Shown here: in pieces, positions 52,663 to 62,529 of the stretch | Layout: each line of letters starts with the position of its first letter | Numbering within the stretch: the first letter of the stretch is position 1 | Assembly: GCA_964503315.1 (NCBI GenBank) | Contig: CAZCZL010000008.1 | Coordinates: 78,060 to 142,059 of the forward strand | Direction: 5' to 3' | Length of the DNA: 64,000 nt | Origin: FEB-12 sp964503315 | GTDB taxonomy: Bacteria > Zixibacteria > MSB-5A5 > GN15 > FEB-12 | Notes under the pieces: generated by a model | The model's database searches: none | What the model was told of the DNA's origin: nothing | Seen by the model: the letters and a program-made list of their open reading frames with translations, nothing else | Made by a program: the position numbers and the translations under genes

Positions 52663-53775
52663 ATGCCGTTCGGCTTTCCCTCGCGGCGCTCGGCGGTGCT
52701 GCTCGGAACAGTAGCTGCATTTCTGTTTGTATTGTCATTGGTGCCGTCTACGGCATCGGCGGTCCCCCAATTAGTGCTCAGAGTCAGCGACACGACCGGG
52801 ACGTCGTGTCAGCAGAATTCCCGGATCTCAGTTTATGTCACCAACATCAATGATTCCATTGCCGGTTTCTCACTGTGGTTGCGGCTCAACCGGCCGGATA
52901 TCATGAAATTCCAGATAGATACCAGTCTGGTCTCCGACACAACTTACTGGAGGTGTCTCCAGTACAACGGCCAGTTGTGTATCGATTCGCAGTCAATCCC
53001 GGCCAATGAATACGGCCAGCCTAACACCTTCCGGCATATCAAAGATACTCTCGTAACGGTCGGTAACATTGACCTGACGGGGTCACTCATCCAGAACTGG
53101 GACCTTGTCCGGACCCGTTCGATCTCCGGTACCGGTACTGACATTCTAGTCACCGGTCTGGCCAGTTTTGATATTACGCCACCCATGCTGCCGCCGCCAT
53201 TCCCGCCGCGTCAGCAGGAAGCACTCCTTTTCAGTCTTCGCGCTGATATCCTCTGCATTCCAGACACCCTTGTCGACCGGACGGCGGTCATCTCGATTGA
53301 GACCGATTTCCTCGACAAGTTCATCTTTTCGCGCCCTAACGGGACCGCGATTGGGATAGTTGGAGTGCCGTTCCAGGATACGTCGTGCTGGAAGTGCAAC
53401 ACCTGGGTTGGCGGCAATTGTATAGATTCATCGAAGGTCTCCATCCCGCCGTGCGACTGGATCACGGTCGAGACCGATACGATGGCGGTGCTGGATACAT
53501 CCAAAGTTTACACGTTCGACGGTTCCTTGACTGTCAACGCCGGGTGCTGTATTGGCAGTACTGGCAACGTCAACAAGAGCGCGACCGAAAACCCCGATCT
53601 TTCGGATCTGTCCTTGTTGATCGCGTATTTGACGGTCACGCCCAAACCGAACCTGCCATGTCTCAAGGAGGCGAACGTTAACGCTTTGGGGACCAACCCG
53701 GATCTATCAGATCTGTCGTTGCTGGTGGCGTACCTGACTGTTACGCCCAAGCCGACCCTGCCGGCCTGCCCGTAA
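52663..53775 (+). CDS. Secreted cohesin-like protein with C-terminal dockerin
   Basis: A 370-residue exported protein: signal peptide (residues 8-36, ending STASA), a cohesin-like beta sandwich (about 38-290; LVLRVSDTTGTSCQQNS, ISVYVTNINDSIAGFSLWL, VTGLASFDI, LLFSLRADIL) and a C-terminal duplicated dockerin framed by CC and ACP (about 298-370; GNVNKSATENPDLSDLSLL and NVNALGTNPDLSDLSLL). The dockerin is nearly the same as that of the giant metalloprotease at 35617. There is no type IX tail. AAGGAGG lies five bases before the ATG at 52663; an ATG at 52630 has no spacing to its purine tract. Inference: a small adaptor that can bind a dockerin and be bound by a cohesin. Confidence 0.88.
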   Translation: MPFGFPSRRSAVLLGTVAAFLFVLSLVPSTASAVPQLVLRVSDTTGTSCQQNSRISVYVTNINDSIAGFSLWLRLNRPDIMKFQIDTSLVSDTTYWRCLQYNGQLCIDSQSIPANEYGQPNTFRHIKDTLVTVGNIDLTGSLIQNWDLVRTRSISGTGTDILVTGLASFDITPPMLPPPFPPRQQEALLFSLRADILCIPDTLVDRTAVISIETDFLDKFIFSRPNGTAIGIVGVPFQDTSCWKCNTWVGGNCIDSSKVSIPPCDWITVETDTMAVLDTSKVYTFDGSLTVNAGCCIGSTGNVNKSATENPDLSDLSLLIAYLTVTPKPNLPCLKEANVNALGTNPDLSDLSLLVAYLTVTPKPTLPACP

Positions 53776-54161
53776 GGGAGCACGGCACTGACCGAAAAGA
53801 AACGGATGCTCCGGAAGAATTAACCAGATTCTAACGGAGCACCAGACCGGGCCACACAATTGGCCCGCTTACTTGCAGCTTACTTCGCGGATACTTGAAA
53901 GCAAACCGCGTCTCAGACGCGACAAAACAGAATAAAAAATGCAGGCTTTTTTAGATAGAAAGGAGGACGCGTAAGAAAGGCTTCATTGCACACGCTCAAA
54001 GAAAGGACGTTTGACTGAGCCCGGCGCCGTTACCGTATTCAATGACTTGTTGGCTCTCGTTGTTGAGGACAAAGTGACGGACACTGAGGGGATTCAGCGG
54101 CACAGTTAAGCGTGGCAACTCGCAAATTTGTTAACGAACGTTTGTTTGTTAGGAGACAAAA
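53776..54161 (+). other. Intergenic leader region
   Basis: 386 bases without a gene. A hairpin CGGGCCA/TGGCCCG (53848-53867) without a T run and a CGCGTC/GACGCG hairpin follow the dockerin gene. An AGGAGG-like tract at 53961-53969 is not followed by a frame of any length. The region should hold the promoter and leader of the 852-residue protein gene; no convincing hexamers were found. Confidence 0.55.
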
Positions 54162-56720
54162 ATGAAGCGTAATTCGTTTCTGATCCTATTCGCACTGATC
54201 CTTTCTTTGGGTATCTCTGCTTATGCCCAGAATGGCGCAGTGACGGTTGAACCCCAAGGCACGACCATGGTTGGGGCCAATATTCGCCTTAACACTGATC
54301 CTGTCTTCATGATCAAGTTCAACAACGACACCGGCGAACGCTGCAACGTTTCGAACGGTTTCAAGGTTTACTCCCCGGATGGCCTGCCGATCAACAGCAC
54401 CAACATGACTGAGATCGATGCCGTATCGTTCAACGACTGGTTCAACCAGGTGTGGGCGGTTCAGGGTGTAGGTAACGGCGGCGCGGATCCCGACACAGTC
54501 GGCTGCCTCGGCGCTGGTAACCCGTCCGGTACCCGTCAGATGCCGACCGGCATCAACAACATGTTCATGCTGAACATTGACATTGCCAACGTTCAGGGTG
54601 AAGCCGGCAAGCATCTTTGCATCGACACCGCTGACGCTGGTGACGGCCTGTGGACCTGGAAATGGGTGACTCGTACACTCATCGACAAGTTCCCGACCTA
54701 CTCAGTCAACGGTCTGACCACTACCGCCCAGTGCTTTGAGGTGGAGTGGGTACTGAATCAGCCCCCGTCAATCACCAACCCGGCTCCGGCCGCGGTGAGT
54801 GGCGTGTACTGCTCGACCTTTACCTTTGATTTCAACGCCTCCGACTTCGAAGGTGACCCGTTCACGTTCCAGCTCGTTTCCGGTCCTGGCTCGATTGATG
54901 CCAACACCGGTGTCTGGTCGTGGAACGGCGCCACCATCGGCGACGTGGGCGCTTCCATCACTGTCGTGGTGCATGCTTCCGATGCGGCCGCTGGCCCGGA
55001 TTTCCCGTTGGCGGTCAACGTAACCAACGCGGCTCCGGTCATCACGACCGCTTGCCCGGCTAACGGCGGCTTCCTCTCTACCGGTTCGACCAAGACCTTT
55101 GACGTGGATGGCACCGATGATTGCAATTCGCTGATCTGGTCGGTGGTTGATGACGGCGATCCGGCGACGACCGCCTCGATCGACGCCAACGGCGTGATCT
55201 CCTTCTCCTCTACCACGGCCGGCACGTTCTGCCAGACCGTGACCCTGTCAGACGGCGCTCTGTCGACGACCTGCCAGGTGTGCTTCGAAGTCTCCGCCAA
55301 CTCAGCGTATGGCGTGACGATCGAGAAGACCCACATGACACTGCAGGGCGGATTTGAGAACGTTGACGTCACACTCAACTATCAGCATCCGACCAACGGT
55401 ATCGGTGGTTTCAACATTCTTATCGCCTATGACAACTCTGCTCTCTCCTTGCAGCAGGTTATCGAAGGTTCCATCTATGCGGCTTGCGGTTGGGAATATT
55501 TCACCTATCGTTTTGGCGCGGATGGTAACTGCTCCGGCGGTTGCCCGAGCGGTCTGGTTCGTGTGATCGGTATTGCCGAGACCAACAACGGCGCCAATCA
55601 CCCGGTGGCCGATTGTGACGCGACTGGCGAGACCCTGTTCTCGTTGAAGTTCTTGGTCTCCAACGATCGTACGTTGGAATGCCAGTATGCTCCGATCCGC
55701 TTCTTCTGGATCGAGTGCGGCGACAACACCATCTCTGACGAGACTGGTAACATCCTGTACATCGCGGCTCGCGTGTACGATTATCACTTCATCGATGCCA
55801 ACATTCCGATGGACCCGAATCTTGCCGTGTTCCCGGGCTATGCCGGCGTGCCGATCGGCGCGTGCGACAATCCGGACCCGAACAAGCCGGATCCAATTCG
55901 TGACATCGACTTCTATAACGGCGGTATCGACATCGCTTGCGCCGACTCGATCGACGCCCGCGGCGATATCAACCTGAACGACCAGGCGTATGAAATCGCT
56001 GACGCCGTTCTCTATTCCCGTTATTTCGTCCTTGGTCTTGGCGTGTTCACGATCAACCAGGCTGGTCAGATCGCGGCTTCCGATGCGAACGCCGATGGTC
56101 TCGTCCTCACCGTGGCTGACCTCGTGTACTTGATCCGTGTCGTCGTTGGTGACGAGCTGCCGTATGACAAGCTTGCTGCCGTGTCGACCGAATTCACCAA
56201 CGCCAATGGCGTTCTCTCCGTCACTGGTGACATGGGCGCTGCCCTCGTCGTCGTGAAGGGGAACGTGGTTCCTGAGAACCTGACTTCGTCCATCATGGAC
56301 TATGCCTTTGACGGCACCAACACCCGCATCCTGGTTTATCCGGATGTCAACAACTTCGCTTCGTTCACCGGTGACTTCGTCAACGTGAACGGCGCCGAAG
56401 TCGTGTCGGTTGAGTTTGGTTCCGCCACCGGTTCGACCGTGGTTGCCAAGCAGATTCCGGCGAACTTCGCCCTGAATCAGAACTATCCTAACCCGTTCAA
56501 CCCGGCTACCGTCATCAGCTTCGCTCTGCCGAAAGCCAGCGACTACACCCTGACCATTTACAACGTGACTGGTCAGAAAGTCGCCGAGTTCTCTGGCGCC
56601 GCTGAAGCGGGTATCGCGGAGATCGAGTGGAACGCGACGTCGAATGCTTCCGGTATCTACTTCTACAAGTTGAATGCCGGCGCCTTCAGCGCCACGAAGA
56701 AGATGGTCCTGATCAAGTAA
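54162..56720 (+). CDS. Large secreted cohesin/Ig/dockerin protein with type IX-style tail (1 of 3)
   Basis: An 852-residue exported protein. Signal peptide at residues 1-22; a unique N-terminal beta domain (22-190); two Ig/cadherin-like putative-Ig units (about 200-380, opening with NQPPSITNPAP and NAAPVITTACP); a cohesin-like domain (385-560; VTIEKTHMTLQGGFENVDV, IGGFNILIAYDNSALSL); a dockerin-like double Ca loop (600-680; GDINLNDQAYEIADAVLYS, SDANADGLVLTVADLVYLI); and the sorting tail (770-852; NYPNPFNPATVISF). By eye the codons are strongly biased to GGT/GGC, CGT, AAC and AAG compared with neighbours, as expected for a very abundant surface protein. GGAG lies before the ATG; it ends at a strong terminator. 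Confidence 0.92.
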   Translation: MKRNSFLILFALILSLGISAYAQNGAVTVEPQGTTMVGANIRLNTDPVFMIKFNNDTGERCNVSNGFKVYSPDGLPINSTNMTEIDAVSFNDWFNQVWAVQGVGNGGADPDTVGCLGAGNPSGTRQMPTGINNMFMLNIDIANVQGEAGKHLCIDTADAGDGLWTWKWVTRTLIDKFPTYSVNGLTTTAQCFEVEWVLNQPPSITNPAPAAVSGVYCSTFTFDFNASDFEGDPFTFQLVSGPGSIDANTGVWSWNGATIGDVGASITVVVHASDAAAGPDFPLAVNVTNAAPVITTACPANGGFLSTGSTKTFDVDGTDDCNSLIWSVVDDGDPATTASIDANGVISFSSTTAGTFCQTVTLSDGALSTTCQVCFEVSANSAYGVTIEKTHMTLQGGFENVDVTLNYQHPTNGIGGFNILIAYDNSALSLQQVIEGSIYAACGWEYFTYRFGADGNCSGGCPSGLVRVIGIAETNNGANHPVADCDATGETLFSLKFLVSNDRTLECQYAPIRFFWIECGDNTISDETGNILYIAARVYDYHFIDANIPMDPNLAVFPGYAGVPIGACDNPDPNKPDPIRDIDFYNGGIDIACADSIDARGDINLNDQAYEIADAVLYSRYFVLGLGVFTINQAGQIAASDANADGLVLTVADLVYLIRVVVGDELPYDKLAAVSTEFTNANGVLSVTGDMGAALVVVKGNVVPENLTSSIMDYAFDGTNTRILVYPDVNNFASFTGDFVNVNGAEVVSVEFGSATGSTVVAKQIPANFALNQNYPNPFNPATVISFALPKASDYTLTIYNVTGQKVAEFSGAAEAGIAEIEWNATSNASGIYFYKLNAGAFSATKKMVLIK

Positions 56721-57284
56721 TTTGGTCCTTTGGACTTTCTCCCCGGAGAGGCTCGTCCTCTCCGGGGTTTCTTTCGGGACGAGAATCAGGTAAGCCGGAA
56801 GGAGAATTCAGCGGAACCATTGCTCATGTAATGAACACTTTAGTACAGCAGAGCGACTAACTTCGATGATCACCAACGTACAGAGGGCCACGAGCGGAGA
56901 CCTTGCGCCGCGGTCATCTTTTGAGTATACTGAAGTCTGTCTACCGCGAGAAATCTGGACGATGCGCAGCAGTTTGCGCGAATGCGGATGGTTGCAGACT
57001 GAAATGATTAGTTCAAACCCTGCCTCACTATACCTCACTGCTGTTCAGACATGGAGAGCGCTATAGCTCAATTTGGTATCTGGTAGTAGTATAGCGTCTT
57101 GTTGACGGTAAGTTTCTACATTACTTCTCATTACACGGAATTAAGAGAAGGCCATAAGTAACTCGACCAGTGGTGGCGGGCTAAAGTTGCGGTTCCCCAC
57201 CCACCCCGCGAGGAGGCGGTTTCTGGTCTGTTTCTTGCTCAACAGTAGGTGAACCAAACCGACTGTGAGTAGTGATTGGGGATA
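56721..57284 (+). other. Intergenic leader region
   Basis: 564 bases without a recognised gene. After the terminator at 56742-56775 only short frames without ribosome binding sites occur. The part 57060-57284 is AT-richer, then has a CCCACCCACCCCGCGAGGAGG-like mixed stretch near 57196-57220. A promoter is expected but not identified; no known riboswitch consensus was recognised. Confidence 0.5.
56742..56775 (+). terminator. Rho-independent terminator after the 852-residue protein gene
   Basis: An 11-pair GC-rich stem (CCCCGGAGAGG / CCTCTCCGGGG) with a CTCGT loop is followed by TTTCTTT. Confidence 0.93.
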
Positions 57285-59714
57285 ATGAGGTATTTTGGCG
57301 TACTTTTCTGCATCTTGACGGTGCTGATAACTGCAACCGCGGTTACAGCTCAGTCCGATCCTTTCGGGACACTTGACCGGGTCTCCCTTGACTCAGTTGA
57401 AGTCGTTCCGGGGCAAGATGTTACTATCCAGGTACGACTGGCGAACGATGAGTTCCTCAGTATCGTCTCGGTGCCGCTTGCCTATGATACCACAATGCTT
57501 ACGCTCAAATCGGTCAGCTTTGACAGTTCGAGAGCGAGCTATATCCAGACCAAGATCCTGACGCCCTCACAAATTGGCCAGATTCGTGGCCATTTTGTGG
57601 TGGCGGTAGTGAAGATGCTGGAAACGCCGCTCCCCCCTGGTGACGGGCTGATCTTCAAGGCGACCTTTACGGTCGCAGCTTCCGCGCCGGTCGGGGCTAT
57701 CGCCAGAGTTGATTCACTCTTTTTCCCTCCGGGTGGAGAACTGATGCTGACCGAAAGCAATACAGCCTCGTCAATCCGACCGGCCTTCACGGCCGGTAAG
57801 GTCGTTGTACGGGGTCAGAATCGTCTGCCGGTCATCGCCTCTCCGACCATTGTCAATATCCTTGAGGGAGACACGCTGCGACTCGACATGAACGCGTCCG
57901 ACCCTGATGGTTCAGCGTTGACGTTGAGTTGTCCGCTCAAGCCGACCAGCGCGTCGTTCACCTGCACGTCGAACTCGGGTTGCCTTATCTGGGTGCCTGA
58001 TTACGTGGGCCCGCAATCGGCGGATGCTTCGCCGCTCAAAGTAACCTTTGCCGCTAATGACGGCAAAGCGACGGTGACACGCGATGTGACCATCCAGGTG
58101 ATCAACCGCAATCGCGCGCCGATCGTGACCGCGCCCGAGCGAATGCAGGTGGTCGCGGGGAACGCGCTGCAGTTCGATCTGTCGGCGGCCGACCCGGATT
58201 TCGAGTCGATCAGGTGGACCATGAATGGCGCGCCGTTTGAGGCGGTGTTTGATTCGCGCAATCCCGGCCGGTTCACCTGGAGCCCCGAGATAACCGCGCT
58301 GGATGATTCCATGCCGGTGGTATTCATTGCCGCCGACCCGCAAGGCTTCGCCGATACGGCGATCGTCCGGGTGGTCGTCCAGGCGGCAACCTTGTACGAG
58401 CTAGAGATCGACACCACGTCGGCCATGCCTGGTGATCAGGCGACCGTCTTTGTGTCGTTGAATAATCAGGTCGCGGTCAGCGGCTTCCAACTCATGCTGC
58501 AATATGACCAATCTGTCTTGACGCCGATCTCGATCACGTCCGTGGGTACTCGCGCCGCGGCGTTTTCGCAGTTCACGGTCACGCAGAATCCGGGCGGATC
58601 GCAGGGGACGATCAAGATCGTCGGTGTTGCGTCCGCCGCCGGGCCATCCGTCTCGCCGCTGCCCATAGGTACCGGAGCTATCGCGAAGGTGGTCTTCCGC
58701 GTGACTTCGGATCTGGCGTACGAGGGGATGAGCATTCCTGTCCGTTTCGCGTTCACCGACCCGGCGACGCTCAACGACAACACTCTGATGTCCACTACGG
58801 GGACAAAGATCGAGCAGTTTGATATCGCGTATGCTGATGGCTGGGTGAAGGTAGAGGATATCGGGACCATCATGATCGGCGATATCAATCTGAATGGCAT
58901 CGCGAACGAGATCGCCGATGTCATTTACTTCACGAATTACTTCATCGACCCGCAGCACTACCCGTTCAATGTGCTGCAATACGCCAACTCGGATATCAAC
59001 CGGGATAACCTGGTGGCGACGATAGCCGACCTGGTCCGCATGATCTCGATCCTGGTCGGGACCGCCAATGGCAAGCCGGTCGCGACCGGCGATGTTGTCG
59101 GCGAAGTGAAAGCGACCGAGACCGCAGATGGTCTGTCGGTCAGCTACCGTTCCGATGTCGCTATCGGCGGCATGTTTCTCACTCTCGAAGGAGAGTCCGC
59201 GCACGAGCTGTCCATGATCGATCTGCTGATCCCCGAGATGACGCTCGCGACTTCTTATGATGGAAGATATACCAAGGTGCTGGTCTACAGTCCGACGGGC
59301 GCGACGATGCCGTCAGGCGACGTAGCCGTTCTGGATCTGCGCGGCATGACGGACTGCACACTAACGGCGGTTGATATGTCGAGCGCGGATGGGCAGTTCA
59401 TGACGGTTTCGCTGGCCAAGCTGGAATCGCTCCCGAGCGATTTCGCGCTGGAGCAGAATTATCCGAACCCGTTCAATCCGGAGACGCGGATCGAGTTCAG
59501 TCTGCCGAAGGCGGGCGAGATCAGCCTGGTGGTGTACGATGTACTCGGTCGTTCGGTGCGGACGCTGTCGTCCGGCCCACTGACCGCGGGCACCCATGCG
59601 GTCATTTGGGACAGCCGGAATGACGCGGGATCACCGGTTGCTTCGGGCGTCTACTTCTACCGCCTGGAATATGACGACAACGCGACAACACGTAAAATGA
59701 TGCTTGTGAAATAG
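57285..59714 (+). CDS. Large secreted double-cohesin/Ig/dockerin protein with type IX-style tail (2 of 3)
   Basis: An 809-residue exported protein: signal peptide (residues 1-22), cohesin-like domain 1 (about 25-165; VVPGQDVTIQVRLAND, VPLAYDTTMLTLKSV), two cadherin/Ig-like domains (about 170-365; IVNILEGDTLRLDMNASDPD, MQVVAGNALQFDLSAADPD), cohesin-like domain 2 (370-520; AMPGDQATVFVSLNNQ, VSGFQLMLQYDQSVLTPIS), a dockerin-like pair of Ca loops (530-600; GDINLNGIANEIADVIYF, SDINRDNLVATIADLVRMI) and the sorting tail (720-809; NYPNPFNPETRIEF). The ATG at 57285 follows a weak GGGGAT; a TTG at 57276 is the alternative. Two cohesin-like domains on one surface-sorted protein suggest a scaffold. Confidence 0.92.
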   Translation: MRYFGVLFCILTVLITATAVTAQSDPFGTLDRVSLDSVEVVPGQDVTIQVRLANDEFLSIVSVPLAYDTTMLTLKSVSFDSSRASYIQTKILTPSQIGQIRGHFVVAVVKMLETPLPPGDGLIFKATFTVAASAPVGAIARVDSLFFPPGGELMLTESNTASSIRPAFTAGKVVVRGQNRLPVIASPTIVNILEGDTLRLDMNASDPDGSALTLSCPLKPTSASFTCTSNSGCLIWVPDYVGPQSADASPLKVTFAANDGKATVTRDVTIQVINRNRAPIVTAPERMQVVAGNALQFDLSAADPDFESIRWTMNGAPFEAVFDSRNPGRFTWSPEITALDDSMPVVFIAADPQGFADTAIVRVVVQAATLYELEIDTTSAMPGDQATVFVSLNNQVAVSGFQLMLQYDQSVLTPISITSVGTRAAAFSQFTVTQNPGGSQGTIKIVGVASAAGPSVSPLPIGTGAIAKVVFRVTSDLAYEGMSIPVRFAFTDPATLNDNTLMSTTGTKIEQFDIAYADGWVKVEDIGTIMIGDINLNGIANEIADVIYFTNYFIDPQHYPFNVLQYANSDINRDNLVATIADLVRMISILVGTANGKPVATGDVVGEVKATETADGLSVSYRSDVAIGGMFLTLEGESAHELSMIDLLIPEMTLATSYDGRYTKVLVYSPTGATMPSGDVAVLDLRGMTDCTLTAVDMSSADGQFMTVSLAKLESLPSDFALEQNYPNPFNPETRIEFSLPKAGEISLVVYDVLGRSVRTLSSGPLTAGTHAVIWDSRNDAGSPVASGVYFYRLEYDDNATTRKMMLVK

Positions 59715-59780
59715 AATCGAGAATCTGTTTTGAAGTATACACCAACGGAAAAGAACATGTTTCACCATACAGAGGTAGCA

Positions 59781-62513
59781 ATGCGAACACTACTTCTAGC
59801 GCTCTGTGGCTTTGTGCTGATACTGGCGTTCGCCAGTCCCGGCCAGGCTCAACCTTACCAGGGATACTCGTGTGATGACGTGACCAAATCGAGCACGGAT
59901 ATCATGCGCGCGATGTCGTTCAAGGCACGGCCGGGAGATACGGTCGGGTTGCCGCTTTTTGTCAAGAACGACTCAACCCTGCTTGCCTTTGTGGCATCGG
60001 TACAATTCGATACCACAAAGATGTATCCGCTCAAGGTGCCGAATACGGCCACTGTCGATCCGGATGACAGCATATTCTCATTCATTCCATGGGGACGCTT
60101 CCGCAAGGTCTACCAGGTGACCGGTGAGTTCGGCACGGTTGATAGCGTGGGGACACGGGGCGAGTTAAACTATGGAATTCGACAGGACTCGATCGGTGCC
60201 TCGATGGAAGATGTGCTGACGCTGGTCAGCTTGCCGTCCATTGACAACGGCGAACTGGTTTCGGACACGATCCGGCCGGGCGCCGATACGATCGCGTTTC
60301 TGCAGTTCGTCCTCAAACCGAGCGCGCGGCACAATGATACGATCCAATTCAGTATTTACTCGGATGACAAGTTCGCAGGTGATACGGTAATACTGGGTAT
60401 CTATACGCCGCGGTACGCCGGCTGTTACGGCGCTGAAATGACGCAGAGCTGGTTCTATGACAACAACGGCCCGGATCTTCCTCCGGGCGGTGAGCTTACT
60501 GATATTATTGTGTGGCCCACTATCAACCCACTCGGCAACGGCCGCCTGGTGATCGATTCACTCTATGTGCCGGTGGTCCTTCCCACAATCAGTTTGAACG
60601 CGAATCCGACGCAAGTTTCGTCAGGTGGTTCGACGCTTCTCTCGTGGACGGCCACAAATGCCGACTCGATCGTGATCTCATCGTCGACCGCAGGTCGATT
60701 GACCGTGAGCACTACCTTGATCAGTAGTTTTGTCGCAAGCAATATCACGGTGGCAACGACCTTCACGGCGACCGCATACAAGGGGACCGCGACGGCGACC
60801 GATCAGGTGGGAGTGACGATTGGTGGCGGCGGAGGGAATGGAAACCCGCCTACATTTACGTCTCCGACCATTCTACTGTATGAGATCAATGAAGGCGAAC
60901 CGGTGTTCTTCAATGTTGCCGCGACGGATCCCGATGTGGGTAATACTGTAACGTTAACTGTGACGAGTCTGCCCACGGGCGCGTCGTTCCCGCTTCCGGC
61001 GGCGGCGCAGTCCGTTAACAGCAATTTCAACTGGACTCCGGATTTTGGACAGAAGGGGACGTACCAGGTTATCTTCACCGCGCGTGACAATCTGTTGAAC
61101 ACGACTACGCGCACGGTGACGATTGTTGTCAATGAGCTTGAGTTCGATCGTTTGTTCTCAACCTCGACTCCGCCCCCCGCGGGCAAGCCGGTCGGCGGTC
61201 TGCGCGGGACAAACGCCATCTTTTTCCCGGTCAACCTGGTTTCCGCGGCAAACGTGTATGGTATCCAGTTTGATCTGGAGTATCCGGATTCGATGATCAC
61301 GATCGACTCGATCGTTCGTTCCGGTCGTATTCCGGAATACACCATTTATGACAATATCGGTCAGTTCCCGGGCAATATCCGTGTTGTCACGTTCGGCATG
61401 AACAACGAACCGGTGCAGACAGATACGACAACGGCCGTGATGTATATCGTGGTGACGCTCGACTCGAGCGCCACGCCATGGACTTCCGCTCCGATGAAAT
61501 TGCGGAATGGCCGTGAATCCATCAATCCCGATCCGAATGTCGGCGGACTTCCGCTGGTGACCGATACGACCGGTATCGTCGAAGTCGACTCATTGGGAGA
61601 CGTCAACCTCGACCACTACATTGACGTCGCCGACGTCGTCAACATCGTCGCCTACGTCATAGGCAACTACGATCTGACACCGCGTCAGTTCGCAACTGCC
61701 GATGTAGTGATCAATGACTCGGTCAACGTATTCGACCTGGTGGCGAATATCAACGCCATTTACGGTATTCCGTTGCCGGTCACTCCGGCTCCGCCCGCGG
61801 ATGAGCACGCGATCGTGTCACTGGCGTATGGTGATATCCCGGCCGGTTCACGGGATTACATGACGGTTGCCTCCGAGCTCCCCGAGCAGGTCGCCGGTGT
61901 TGAGATGGAGATAGAATACGATCCGGGTTCAGTCGCGTTGGGCGTCCCGAAATTGACGACCGATAACGGCAAGTTCGCGATCCAGTACAAAGACAATGGC
62001 GCAGGCAAACTGAAGGTCCTGCTCTATCATATGGCTCCGTTCAAATCCGGTGAGCTTATCCAGGCCGGCAGCGCCGACCTGGTCTCGATCGAGGTCACCG
62101 CGAAGAACGAGATCACTCCGGGCAACAAACAGCAGTTGCGTCTGACGAAGATGTTGCTGTCGACCTCGACGGCTGGAAAGATCGAAGTGGACGGCGTTGA
62201 CGCGCCGACTCTGCCGAGCGCTTTCTGGCTGAAACAGAACTACCCGAACCCGTTCAACCCGACCACTGTGATCGAGTTCTCGATCGCTCCCGGTGAGGGT
62301 GGCGCGGGGATGCGCGACGTGACTCTGGATGTGTTCAATGTCCTCGGTCAGAAAGTTCGTACTCTGTTCAGCGGCAGTATGGCGGTTGGGCCGCACTCCG
62401 TCGAATGGGACGCGACCAGCGAATCGGGCGAACGAATCGCCAGCGGCATCTATCTGTACCGCCTCCAGGTTGGTGCGGAAAGTCAGACCCGGAAGATGAT
62501 CTTCCTGAAATAA
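59781..62513 (+). CDS. Large secreted cohesin/Ig/dockerin protein with type IX-style tail (3 of 3)
   Basis: A 910-residue exported protein: signal peptide (residues 1-20), cohesin-like domain 1 (20-240; RPGDTVGLPLFVKNDS, FVASVQFDTTKM), an Ig-like domain (268-345; SGGSTLLSWTATNADSI), a Gly-rich linker, a cadherin-like domain (355-450; EINEGEPVFFNVAATDPD), cohesin-like domain 2 (470-600; NAIFFPVNLVSAANVYGI, FDLEYPDSMITID), a dockerin-like double Ca loop (605-665; GDVNLDHYIDVADVVNIV, VINDSVNVFDLVANINAI) and the sorting tail (820-910; NYPNPFNPTTVIEF). GAGG lies before the ATG at 59781, 66 bases after the previous gene, so the two are probably co-transcribed. Confidence 0.92.
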   Translation: MRTLLLALCGFVLILAFASPGQAQPYQGYSCDDVTKSSTDIMRAMSFKARPGDTVGLPLFVKNDSTLLAFVASVQFDTTKMYPLKVPNTATVDPDDSIFSFIPWGRFRKVYQVTGEFGTVDSVGTRGELNYGIRQDSIGASMEDVLTLVSLPSIDNGELVSDTIRPGADTIAFLQFVLKPSARHNDTIQFSIYSDDKFAGDTVILGIYTPRYAGCYGAEMTQSWFYDNNGPDLPPGGELTDIIVWPTINPLGNGRLVIDSLYVPVVLPTISLNANPTQVSSGGSTLLSWTATNADSIVISSSTAGRLTVSTTLISSFVASNITVATTFTATAYKGTATATDQVGVTIGGGGGNGNPPTFTSPTILLYEINEGEPVFFNVAATDPDVGNTVTLTVTSLPTGASFPLPAAAQSVNSNFNWTPDFGQKGTYQVIFTARDNLLNTTTRTVTIVVNELEFDRLFSTSTPPPAGKPVGGLRGTNAIFFPVNLVSAANVYGIQFDLEYPDSMITIDSIVRSGRIPEYTIYDNIGQFPGNIRVVTFGMNNEPVQTDTTTAVMYIVVTLDSSATPWTSAPMKLRNGRESINPDPNVGGLPLVTDTTGIVEVDSLGDVNLDHYIDVADVVNIVAYVIGNYDLTPRQFATADVVINDSVNVFDLVANINAIYGIPLPVTPAPPADEHAIVSLAYGDIPAGSRDYMTVASELPEQVAGVEMEIEYDPGSVALGVPKLTTDNGKFAIQYKDNGAGKLKVLLYHMAPFKSGELIQAGSADLVSIEVTAKNEITPGNKQQLRLTKMLLSTSTAGKIEVDGVDAPTLPSAFWLKQNYPNPFNPTTVIEFSIAPGEGGAGMRDVTLDVFNVLGQKVRTLFSGSMAVGPHSVEWDATSESGERIASGIYLYRLQVGAESQTRKMIFLK

Positions 62514-62529
62514 GGCGAGGTGGAGATAT

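Noticed and set aside
57061..57284. Possible riboswitch in the leader of the double-cohesin gene
   Set aside because: The sequence does not match any riboswitch consensus I could recall, including c-di-GMP classes, and no clear aptamer-like stem set was found.
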